NCBI GenBank assembly: GCA_965660815.1
Contig: CBFIBG010000009.1
Location: 62,001 to 126,000 of the forward strand
Length of the DNA stretch: 64,000 nt
Direction of reading: 5' to 3'
Origin: Glaciecola sp965660815
GTDB taxonomy: Bacteria; Pseudomonadota; Gammaproteobacteria; Enterobacterales; Alteromonadaceae
The notes beneath the pieces are model-generated. The model saw only the letters and a list, made by a program, of their open reading frames with translations, had not been told where the DNA came from and did not search any database. Position numbers and translations under genes: made by a program. This document shows, in pieces, positions 18,401 to 26,855 of the stretch. Position 1 is the stretch's first letter. Each line of letters starts with the position of its first letter.

Positions 18401-18683
18401 ATGTGTATGTGAATTGCATAATACATCCGTGTTTTTTTACAATGCTCTTCAGTGTCAATCTCTCACTTTACAAAGCCTCAATTCATTCTTGAGAAATAAA
18501 AATCCGCTTCACCCCAAGCATCTCCCAACTTAACGCATTTATACCACCAAAGTGTTAACAATTCCAAAACATCAAATTACTATGTACGTTAACAAAATCT
18601 TTACTTTTGTTATCGGCCTTGCGTTATTCGGTAAACTTACACACCCGTCAGCACGCAAGAAAGTCACAATGGAGAACGCATAA

Positions 18684-21600
18684 ATGAAAAATAACAATGT
18701 GAATACATTTAAACGAGCTTGCTTGGCATCTGTATTCGCTCTTACGTTAGCGGCATGTGGAGGTTCGGATGTTGAAACAAACACAGACCTTAATGTCGTT
18801 GACCCAGCACAGCCGGTTAATGACTGGCAACTGGTTTGGGGTGATGAGTTTGACGGCAACGCCATAAATACTAACAATTGGACCTTTGAGGAAAACTGTT
18901 TTGGTGGCGGAAATGCAGAAAAACAATGCTATACCGCGAATCCTGAAAACGCTTTCGTCGCTGACGGCGCGCTAAATATTGTCGCATTGCCCGCACCAGA
19001 GGGTGCTGAACAGCCTTATACGTCTGCTCGACTGAATACACGTTACAAAGCAGATTTTAAATATGGTCGATTCGAGATGCGAGCACAGCTTCCTTCTGGA
19101 CAGGGTTCTTGGCCTGCCTTTTGGATGTTGCCCACCGACTATGAATATGGTATCTGGCCTCGTTCAGGTGAAATCGATATTCTAGAAGCGGTAAATTTAA
19201 AAACCACAGATCCAAGAGATGGCTCTGATCAACGAAGCATCTACGGAACAATTCATTATGGACAAGAGTTTCCTAACAATGATCAGTCAGGTGTTGAGTT
19301 TATTTTCCCTGAAGGTACCAACCCTGCTGATGGTTTTCACACATATGCCATTGAATGGGAAGAAGGCGAGATAAGATGGTACGTAGATGATTTCCTTTAT
19401 GCCACCCAAAGGCGTTCTGAATTGCTAGAAACCGAAGCTGGCAATTTGTTGCAATTTAAAGGTTGGTATACAGAATTTTTCAATCCAGCTACTGGCGAGT
19501 TAGAAACGGTATGGAACGATGCTCCGTTTGACAAAGATTTCCACTTGATATTGAACTTAGCGGTTGGAGGCAACTGGCCAGAAAATGTGAACGATTTGGG
19601 CATTGACGCAGATGCATTCGCTAATGGACAGTCTTTTGTTATTGACTATGTGCGCGTTTACGAGTGTCCAAATGATCCCATAACCGGAAGAGGTTGTGAG
19701 ACTATCCGCTCTGGCTACGATGTGTTAATTGAAGGCGATGCAACAATCAGAGGGTTTGATACCAGTGCACCAGCGCTTCGAGAAGGCGAGGCTCCAAATC
19801 CTCCTCTTGGCGGTGGAAGTGCAGAAACCATCGAAATTTTTGGTGACTCAGTTGAAACTGGTTGGCAGATAAATGCATGTTGTGACGGCAATTCTACTTC
19901 TGAACTCATTACGGAAGAAGATGGTAACCGAGTGGTTCAGTTTACAACAACTGGTGATGCAGCCGTTACTGGATTTGACTCTCGACTACCGACAGACGGT
20001 GGTACTTTTGATATTTCTGGTTTAAGTGGTTCTGGCAGCCTTAAGTTCGACGTAAAAGTAATACAACAACCATCATCAGGTGCGCCTTGGTTAGTAAAAG
20101 TTGAACAAAACGGAGAGTGTTGCTCTGGATTTGCCGAGATTGCACTAGGCGATTTGCCAGAAGGCGCTCCAGAAGTTGGCGTCTGGAAATCCTATTCTGT
20201 GCCTGTTGCTGATTTAATCTCTGCCGGATTAGTGCCTACTGGTGTGGATGCAGTGTTTGTGTTCCCTGGTTTTACAACGGGTAACGGTGCAGTCGTTCAA
20301 TTAGACAATATACGATTCGAAGGTGCAGGAAATGTGGATCCAATTCCAGTATTTGATGGTGCTGCAGTCGAACCGTGGAGCTTAAACATATTCGACGCGC
20401 CAAACGCGACTTTCGAAGTAGTCGAAGATGAGGGTGAGAATGTCGCTCAGTTTACGATTGTTGCGCCTAATGCAGTTGTTGGTTTCGAAACCAGAACCGC
20501 AGAAGAGCAAGTTAATATTTCTGGTTTCACAGGTGTGGGAGCGCTTGAGTTTGATCTAAAAGTGACGTCGCAACCAACTTCTGGAGAACCATGGTTGTTA
20601 AAAATTGAACAAAACGGAGAATGTTGTGCTGGCTTTGCTGAGTTTAGATTAGAAGATCTGCCTGAAGGGGCGCCTGTACTAAATGAATGGAAAAGTTACT
20701 CTGTTCCAGTATCACGGCTCGTCAGTGCAGGTCTTGTCAATACTGCTCAGGTTGATGCCATATTTGTATTCCCGGGTTTCACAACCGGTGAAGGTGCACA
20801 AATACGCATGAGAAACGTCGGTTTTGTTGCTGGAAATGCTGGCGATGGAGACGGCGGCGGTGATGGCGATGGTGGCGGTGATGGAGACGGTGAAGAACCC
20901 TCTATTCCAGTGTTCCCAATCGGTCAAGAAATCGTGACCAACGGAACCTTTAACACTGATGCTGAAGGCTGGACCGGCGGCATGATGATGGTTGACGGTG
21001 AGCGAAACGTCTTATTTAATGAAGTGAGCGCTGCTGGTGATCCTTGGTCAGTGAACTCCTCTCAAATATTGGCGTTAGAGCCAGCGACTAACTACACACT
21101 GACCTTTACCGCACGAGCGTCTGAAGCGCGAGAAATTATTGCTGGAATCGGTTTAAACGCAGCGCCGTTCTCAAGCGATACTGAGATTGTTGCTCTGACC
21201 ACCGAATATCAAACATTTACTTTAGAGCTAACCACGCTTGATGAAAATGGCGACCCTTTCAGTGACGCGGCGGCAAGAGTCCTATTTGATATGGGAGCAC
21301 AAGTCGGTGACGTATTCATTGACGATGTCAGCCTTGTAAAATCAACGGAGCTTGTGGTTAATAATGGCTTTGATTTCGGCGAAAAAGTTTGGATAGGTGC
21401 AATTGGTGCAGAGAATATCGTTGATGAAGAAGGCAACAATGTATACTCGGTAGGCGTTGAAACTGCAGGCGATCCTTGGTCAGTAAACTTAAGTCAAGTC
21501 TTGACTTTGCAGCCAGGCGAAGACTATGTGCTGACCTTTAGAGCGAAAGCTTCTATCGACCGCACTATGGTGGCTGGAATCGGCTTGAATGCAGCGCCGT

Positions 21601-22682
21601 TCTCCAATAATAGTGAACCTGTTAATTTAACTACTGAGTGGCAGACCTTTACGTTTGAATTGTCAGCCATAGCAGACGGAGATGAGCCTGCGCCGTTTGG
21701 TGATGCCAACTCTCGAGTGCTGTTCGATATGGGGGCCGATGTAGGTACTGTGTATTTAGATGACATAAGCTTAGAATTACAGTTACCGCCTCCGCCAACA
21801 GGCAATTTGGTCACTAATAATTCTTTCGAAGAGGGAGCAAATGGTTGGATAAACGCCATAGACCCTGAACTGAACATCATCGACGATAATGGAGATAGTG
21901 TCTATTACGTTGATGTGACATCTGCTGGCGACGCTTTTGCAGTTAATATTAGCCAAGTGATGACGCTTACTCCCAGCACTTCGTATGTTGTGTCGTTTAG
22001 AGCAAAATCGAATGTAGAGCGAACCATGCTTGCGGGACTTGGCTTAAATGCATCACCATGGTACGCAGCCTCGGAAACAGTGCCTCTTACAACAGAATGG
22101 CAAACTTATACTTATACCATTGAGACAATATCCGATGGCGATAACATTCCATTCGGGGATGATAACAGTCGTGTATTGTTCGATATGGGAGCAGAGATTG
22201 GTGAAGTATATATTGATGACGTCATAGTGGTTCAAGCTAGTGAAGACAAGGTCACCAATGGTTCTTTTGAGAATGCTGCAACAGATTGGATAAACGCCAT
22301 AGACCCAGCAGTTAACATCATTGAAGACAGTGGAGACAACGTGTATTTCGTTGATGTGACATCTGCCGGCGACGCTTTTGCGGTGAATCTAAGTCAAGTC
22401 ATGACTTTAGTGCCTAGCACATCATATATGGTGACATTTAGAGCCAAGTCCAATGTTGAACGAACTATGTTGGCTGGTCTTGGTTTAAATGCAGCGCCTT
22501 TTTATGCAGCTTCAGAAACAGTATCACTTACTACAGAGTGGCAAACCTACACCTATGTTATTACTACCATTTCAGATGGTGACAATATTCCATTTGGTGA
22601 CGACAACAGTCGTGTGCTATTTGACATGGGTGCCGAAGTCGGTGAGGTATATATCGATGACGTGCGTGTGATACAACTCTAA
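18684..22682 (+). CDS. GH16 beta-glucanase lipoprotein with repeated carbohydrate-binding modules
   Basis: 1332-residue outer-membrane or surface lipoprotein (lipobox LTLAACGG). The GH16 catalytic domain spans about residues 45-330; the active site GEIDILEAV gives nucleophile E163, D165 and acid/base E168. The fold and motif fit laminarinase or other endo-beta-glucanases. Two related domains of about 160 residues follow (about 381-550 and 556-715). They each contain GECC[SA]GFAE and FVFPGFTTG and resemble the C-terminal domain of ExoP-type glucosidases. A Gly/Asp linker (about 721-740) leads to four CBM4/CenC-like repeats starting near 750, 890, 1045 and 1190. A GGAG ribosome binding site lies before the ATG. 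It is followed by a TonB receptor. Confidence 0.93.
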   Translation: MKNNNVNTFKRACLASVFALTLAACGGSDVETNTDLNVVDPAQPVNDWQLVWGDEFDGNAINTNNWTFEENCFGGGNAEKQCYTANPENAFVADGALNIVALPAPEGAEQPYTSARLNTRYKADFKYGRFEMRAQLPSGQGSWPAFWMLPTDYEYGIWPRSGEIDILEAVNLKTTDPRDGSDQRSIYGTIHYGQEFPNNDQSGVEFIFPEGTNPADGFHTYAIEWEEGEIRWYVDDFLYATQRRSELLETEAGNLLQFKGWYTEFFNPATGELETVWNDAPFDKDFHLILNLAVGGNWPENVNDLGIDADAFANGQSFVIDYVRVYECPNDPITGRGCETIRSGYDVLIEGDATIRGFDTSAPALREGEAPNPPLGGGSAETIEIFGDSVETGWQINACCDGNSTSELITEEDGNRVVQFTTTGDAAVTGFDSRLPTDGGTFDISGLSGSGSLKFDVKVIQQPSSGAPWLVKVEQNGECCSGFAEIALGDLPEGAPEVGVWKSYSVPVADLISAGLVPTGVDAVFVFPGFTTGNGAVVQLDNIRFEGAGNVDPIPVFDGAAVEPWSLNIFDAPNATFEVVEDEGENVAQFTIVAPNAVVGFETRTAEEQVNISGFTGVGALEFDLKVTSQPTSGEPWLLKIEQNGECCAGFAEFRLEDLPEGAPVLNEWKSYSVPVSRLVSAGLVNTAQVDAIFVFPGFTTGEGAQIRMRNVGFVAGNAGDGDGGGDGDGGGDGDGEEPSIPVFPIGQEIVTNGTFNTDAEGWTGGMMMVDGERNVLFNEVSAAGDPWSVNSSQILALEPATNYTLTFTARASEAREIIAGIGLNAAPFSSDTEIVALTTEYQTFTLELTTLDENGDPFSDAAARVLFDMGAQVGDVFIDDVSLVKSTELVVNNGFDFGEKVWIGAIGAENIVDEEGNNVYSVGVETAGDPWSVNLSQVLTLQPGEDYVLTFRAKASIDRTMVAGIGLNAAPFSNNSEPVNLTTEWQTFTFELSAIADGDEPAPFGDANSRVLFDMGADVGTVYLDDISLELQLPPPPTGNLVTNNSFEEGANGWINAIDPELNIIDDNGDSVYYVDVTSAGDAFAVNISQVMTLTPSTSYVVSFRAKSNVERTMLAGLGLNASPWYAASETVPLTTEWQTYTYTIETISDGDNIPFGDDNSRVLFDMGAEIGEVYIDDVIVVQASEDKVTNGSFENAATDWINAIDPAVNIIEDSGDNVYFVDVTSAGDAFAVNLSQVMTLVPSTSYMVTFRAKSNVERTMLAGLGLNAAPFYAASETVSLTTEWQTYTYVITTISDGDNIPFGDDNSRVLFDMGAEVGEVYIDDVRVIQL

Positions 22683-22692
22683 TTATGGCCTG

Positions 22693-22718
22693 ATACGGGC
22701 ATTGTGAAATGCCCGTAT
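22693..22718 (+). terminator. Hairpin between the GH16 and TonB receptor genes
   Basis: Perfect 11-base stem (ATACGGGCATT / AATGCCCGTAT) with loop GTGA, 10 bases after the GH16 stop. It is followed by TATTTAATA rather than a long T run, so it may be a weak terminator or a 3' stabiliser that lets some transcription reach the receptor gene. Confidence 0.6.
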
Positions 22719-22754
22719 TATTTAATAGTAAGCCGAAGAATAAGTAGACTTAAT

Positions 22755-25700
22755 ATGAAAAATATAAAATTTAAGAAAACATATCTAGCAACCAGTTTAT
22801 CTGTGCTGCTAGGTACAGCGGTGGCCATGCCTGCTTCAGCTCAACAAGAAACTGAAGCCGACAATGAGTCCAATAACGTAGAAGTGATTGCGGTAACTGG
22901 TATTAGAGGGAGCTTACTACGTTCTGCTGATCTCAAACGCTCTTCAGATGGTGTAGTTGATGCAATCTCAGCTGAAGAAATGGGTAAATTTCCAGACACT
23001 AACCTAGCAGAATCGCTAGGGCGGATAACGGGTGTATCTGTGTCACGCGCGAACGGTGAAGGTAGCCGAATTACAGTGCGTGGTTTTGGCCCTGAATTTA
23101 ACCTAGTGACGTTAAACGGTCGACAAATGGCGGGCACAGGTTTTGACCGTTCCTTTGCATTTGAAAATCTCTCCTCCGAAGGCGTAGCCGCTCTAGAAAT
23201 ATACAAGACCGCTAGAGCCGATAAGCCCACTGGTGGCATTGGTGCGACAGTGAACATTGTTACCAATAGACCTTTGGAGCGACCTGGGCAGCGTTTTTCT
23301 GTCATGGCAAAAGGTATTCACGATACTTCTAACGAAGTAAATGATGATGTTACGCCCGAGATTGCAGGCATTTATAGTAATACGTTCAATGACAATCGGT
23401 TCGGTGTCTCCGCCAACTTCTCACATTACCGCAGAGATTTTCAGAATCAATCTGCAAGAGTACAGGGCTGGAAAGCAACCACAACAGCCATGTTCGAAGA
23501 TGATAATGGGAACATGGTCCCGATTATTAACGCGTCTCCATTACCCGGAAGTGTGCCAGGCGTAGATGGCAGGGCAACCGACGCAGAAGGGAACCCTGTC
23601 GGCATTTACAGGATTACGGATCCGAATACAGGGCAAATTGTTAATACCGCAGCGCATTTTCTTCCTCAGGACCTGAATTACAGCATTCAAAATGTCCAGC
23701 AAGAAAGAACAAACGCTATGTTGACTTTGCAATTTGCTGCGACCGAGGACATGACCCTCACTTTGGATCACACAGTCTCTAACGCAGTATCAGGTACTGA
23801 TGGTCTGGGATGGGGTATATGGAATGGTTCGTTTGGAGGTAATGCAAATTCATACGAGCTAGATTCAAATGGTACTGGTATATTTTACAACTCAGCCGGT
23901 AATGACCAATCGTTCACTACCAACCGCGTGACTAATGAGGTAGATTCCACGGCCACAGCGTTAAATATTGAATGGTTTTTCAATGAGTCACTCACGTTTG
24001 AACTTGACGTACATAATTCAACCAGTGAGACAGACAATACCTTAGACGATGGGTTAAATCACAGTGGTCTTATGATATTGGGGTCTAATGCATTTGCCAA
24101 TAAATCATATGATTTTACTCAGGGTGGCGATGTCCCTGTGTTTAACGTTAACTGGAATAATGGTGCAGAGGTTTCTCCAAGTGAGATAGGAGCTAACTTG
24201 GGCATATTTACCGCCGGTCGCGGTAAGTCTGAAGTCACTCAAGCTAGGTTCTCAGGTGAGTGGATGTTGGACACCAACTTTGGACTTACTGATGTGAGAT
24301 TCGGTGTAGAATACATCGATCAATCTTTAACCGGTACCAATGCTGTCGCTCAGCCCGCTGGTTATAATTTCAATACCACAGTATTTCCTGACAGTATGTT
24401 TGAACGTTTGAGTTTAGACGGCTTTTTAGACTCTTTCAGCTTTGGCCAAGGCGGCATATCGCCTGACTACACTTACACTTACAGTTTTGATGAGGCAGTT
24501 GCCCGTTCTATTGCCTTTTTCGATGAAAATAATCCAATTGGCGGTACTTTTGCCGTGGATAATTATGTAAGTCCACCGTCGAATGCTGAAGTTAACGAAG
24601 AAACGTTAAGTTTGTTTGTAACATCTAGTTGGGAATTTGAAGTGAGCGATTATTTCATAGACGTTAACTTTGGCCTAAGATACGAGCAAACAGATGTGTC
24701 AAGTCCAGGTGAGTTCTTAGAGATTAATCGAGTTGTCTGGAACGGTGGTTCTGAGTGGCGAACCGAGTTTGTCGATGAAGCCGTAGTCATTGATTATGCG
24801 GGAGATTATGACCTTCTGCTTCCTATGCTAGACATGCGTATGGACATAACAGAAGACTTGGTGGGTAGATTCTCGGTCGGTCAAACTATTACCCGGCCTT
24901 CGCTTGGCTTCTTGTTAGGCAATCTTTCACGCACAGGTTTCCCTGCTATAGGCGCAAGAACAGGGTCAAGAGGTAATCCTAACTTACTGCCGTTTAAATC
25001 AACGAATATTGACGTATCTTTTGAATATTACTATGACGAAGCTAGCTATGCATCGGTTGGTTTATTCTGGAAAGACGTGGATGATTGGATTGAGACTTCG
25101 CAGGTAATCGTGCAGTATGAAGGCGTGCATGACATTTTCCTTGGCCAGCGTTGGAACGCTGCTGCGGCCGCTGTAGAAGGTAGAGGTGAGCAGGCAACGG
25201 ATGACGCGATTTACTCAGAAATCATAGCTAATGGGGTAGGAGTAGATGGTTCGACTGTTTTACCCGATCCGGCTTCTGATCCATTAATTGATTGGACTAT
25301 TACATCCCCTGAAAACGTAGGTAAGCGCAGCACAAATGGTATAGAGCTTGCGGTTCAACACGTTTTTGGTGAGACTGGTTTTGGTGTCGGTGCTAACGCT
25401 ACGATAGTGGATGGTGACGTAGATTACGATCGATATCTACTAGAACCTCAAGCTGTCCTGCCTGGTTTGAGTGATTCAGCTAACTTCCAAGTGTTTTATG
25501 AAAATGAAGTACTGTCGGTTAAACTGACCGCAAACTGGAGAGATGAATACTTAATCGGTCAAGGTCAAGACCAAGGAAGTAGCGATGTTCCCCCTCAATT
25601 TGCGGAAGAATATACTCAAATAGATCTAAGTGTTAACTATAGCGTCACTGAAAATCTAACGGTGTTTTTTGAGGGCGTGAATCTGAATGATGAAACAGAG

Positions 25701-25790
25701 AGAGTTCACGGTCGATTCGCTAATCAATTCATGAGCGCGGCTCAATTTGGACCTCGCTATGCGATTGGTGTGCGCTACGCTATGGAGTAA
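22755..25790 (+). CDS. TonB-dependent receptor, probably for glucan oligosaccharides
   Basis: Outer-membrane beta-barrel importer driven by TonB, about 1011 residues from the ATG at 22755. The signal peptide ends at PASAQQ. A TonB-box-like segment VEVIAVTGIRG is followed by the plug domain (DAISAEEMGKFPDTNLAESL, VTLNGRQMAGT, IGATVNIVTNRPLE). The barrel runs to the final strand RYAIGVRYAME, although it ends in glutamate rather than the usual aromatic residue. The plug pattern matches the large receptors used for carbohydrates in Xanthomonas, Caulobacter and marine Alteromonadales. The adjacent GH16 enzyme suggests laminarin-type oligosaccharides as cargo (inference). A GTG in frame at 22704 lies in the hairpin loop and is rejected as a start. 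Confidence 0.94.
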   Translation: MKNIKFKKTYLATSLSVLLGTAVAMPASAQQETEADNESNNVEVIAVTGIRGSLLRSADLKRSSDGVVDAISAEEMGKFPDTNLAESLGRITGVSVSRANGEGSRITVRGFGPEFNLVTLNGRQMAGTGFDRSFAFENLSSEGVAALEIYKTARADKPTGGIGATVNIVTNRPLERPGQRFSVMAKGIHDTSNEVNDDVTPEIAGIYSNTFNDNRFGVSANFSHYRRDFQNQSARVQGWKATTTAMFEDDNGNMVPIINASPLPGSVPGVDGRATDAEGNPVGIYRITDPNTGQIVNTAAHFLPQDLNYSIQNVQQERTNAMLTLQFAATEDMTLTLDHTVSNAVSGTDGLGWGIWNGSFGGNANSYELDSNGTGIFYNSAGNDQSFTTNRVTNEVDSTATALNIEWFFNESLTFELDVHNSTSETDNTLDDGLNHSGLMILGSNAFANKSYDFTQGGDVPVFNVNWNNGAEVSPSEIGANLGIFTAGRGKSEVTQARFSGEWMLDTNFGLTDVRFGVEYIDQSLTGTNAVAQPAGYNFNTTVFPDSMFERLSLDGFLDSFSFGQGGISPDYTYTYSFDEAVARSIAFFDENNPIGGTFAVDNYVSPPSNAEVNEETLSLFVTSSWEFEVSDYFIDVNFGLRYEQTDVSSPGEFLEINRVVWNGGSEWRTEFVDEAVVIDYAGDYDLLLPMLDMRMDITEDLVGRFSVGQTITRPSLGFLLGNLSRTGFPAIGARTGSRGNPNLLPFKSTNIDVSFEYYYDEASYASVGLFWKDVDDWIETSQVIVQYEGVHDIFLGQRWNAAAAAVEGRGEQATDDAIYSEIIANGVGVDGSTVLPDPASDPLIDWTITSPENVGKRSTNGIELAVQHVFGETGFGVGANATIVDGDVDYDRYLLEPQAVLPGLSDSANFQVFYENEVLSVKLTANWRDEYLIGQGQDQGSSDVPPQFAEEYTQIDLSVNYSVTENLTVFFEGVNLNDETERVHGRFANQFMSAAQFGPRYAIGVRYAME

Positions 25791-25800
25791 GTCAACCATG

Positions 25801-25826
25801 ATTGGGGTCTTAAGATAGACCTCAAT
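25801..25826 (+). terminator. Hairpin after the TonB receptor gene
   Basis: Ten-base stem ATTGGGGTCT / AGACCTCAAT with one G-T pair and a 6-base loop, 10 bases after the receptor stop. A stronger bidirectional hairpin follows at 25846. Confidence 0.5.
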
Positions 25827-25845
25827 TAAACTGCTTTTAGAAAAA

Positions 25846-25876
25846 AAATAGCCGATATATTTTATATCGGCTATTT
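25846..25876. terminator. Strong bidirectional terminator between TonB receptor and nfuA
   Basis: Perfect 14-base stem AAATAGCCGATATA / TATATCGGCTATTT with a 3-base loop, flanked by an A run on the left and T on the right. It lies 19 bases from the nfuA stop and serves both convergent genes. Confidence 0.85.
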
Positions 25877-25894
25877 CGTTAGAGAAGGGAATTA

Positions 25895-26473
25895 TTAATA
25901 ATAAGAATGCTCGCCTGCTTCGTGCTCAGTGGCATCTTTAACAGCGGTGATTTCACCAGCGAACTGTTCTAACATCTGCTTTTCTATTCCATCTTTTAAC
26001 GTTACGTCGACCATAGAGCAACCATTGCAACCGCCTCCGAATTGCAAAACAGCGGTTCCTTTTTCAGTGACTTCTACTAAAGATACTTGTCCACCGTGAT
26101 TGGCAAGTTGAGGATTAATTTCTGACTCAATCATGTAATTAATTCTATCAATTAACGGTGCATCGTCAGCTAATTTGCGTGCTTTCGCATTCGGAGCTTT
26201 AAGGGTAAGTTGTGAGCCCATCTGGTCTGTCACAAAATCAATTTCAGCTTCTTCTAGGAAAGGCGCGCTATCTTCATCGACAACGGCATCAAACCCCTCA
26301 AAATTTAATCTCATATCTTGGGGTTCAACTGCATCTGGAGGACAATAAGATACGCCACACTCAGCTTTTGAAGTACCAGGATTTATGACGAATACGCGAA
26401 TGTTGGTGCCTTCTTCTTGCTGTGCTAACAGCTTGCCAAAATGAGCTTGAGCTGCTTCTGTAATTGTTATCAT
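25895..26473 (-). CDS. nfuA: Fe/S biogenesis protein NfuA
   Basis: Carrier that holds and transfers 4Fe-4S clusters, important under oxidative stress and iron limitation. 192 residues: an N-terminal degenerate A-type domain (ITITEAAQAHFGKLLAQQEEG, residues 1-100) and a C-terminal Nfu domain with the cluster-binding CXXC in QFGGGCNGCSMVDVTLK. In E. coli nfuA (gntY) follows comF (gntX) and bioH. Here the same genes are near but separated by an M14 peptidase and re-oriented. A palindrome lies 28 bases upstream of the start. Confidence 0.97.
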   Translation of the reverse strand: MITITEAAQAHFGKLLAQQEEGTNIRVFVINPGTSKAECGVSYCPPDAVEPQDMRLNFEGFDAVVDEDSAPFLEEAEIDFVTDQMGSQLTLKAPNAKARKLADDAPLIDRINYMIESEINPQLANHGGQVSLVEVTEKGTAVLQFGGGCNGCSMVDVTLKDGIEKQMLEQFAGEITAVKDATEHEAGEHSYY

Positions 26474-26855
26474 ATTAACCTCTTATTTAAACTTTTGCGT
26501 AGTATATCAAATATACCCGACTAAACCAGTCAAGTATTATAAAATATAGGTAAGTGCTCAAAAAACAATAGATAATTTAAAGAAATTATACTTTTTGCAC
26601 AATTTGAGCGACAATAAATGGCTAAAAAAATAGGCATAAATAAAACAGGGCTTTTAAGTTAGTGCGGGGATTTTCTCGTTATTAGGCCTCAGAGCAAAGG
26701 GTTAAATAAAGAAGGCGCGAACACATCCTCGTGATGCTCGGTAAAAAATATCTTTATTGTTTGACACTGTCTGTCAACTTACGCTCCTACCTAAACTTGA
26801 AAATCGCGTTGCTAACAAAAACTTTCTACCAAATAACATTAATAAGAGAGATTGC
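26474..26855. other. Divergent intergenic region, nfuA / M14 peptidase
   Basis: 382 bases between two divergent starts. It holds a palindrome at 26502-26516 near nfuA and otherwise AT-rich sequence that must contain both promoters. I see no gene; the plus-strand frame open from 26757 is an upstream extension of the peptidase frame without a ribosome binding site. Confidence 0.5.
26502..26516. promoter_or_regulatory. Palindrome in the nfuA promoter region
   Basis: GTATAT-CAA-ATATAC, perfect six-base arms around three bases, 28 bases upstream of the nfuA start codon. It could be a repressor site or simply overlap a TATAAT-like -10. Its binder is unknown. Confidence 0.35.

Noticed and set aside
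22704..22754. GTG as start of the TonB receptor
   Set aside because: It lies in the loop of the perfect hairpin; the ATG at 22755 is followed directly by a good signal peptide.
26757..26855. Upstream extension of the M14 peptidase
   Set aside because: It would put 33 polar residues ahead of the signal peptide; the ATG at 26856 has a ribosome binding site.
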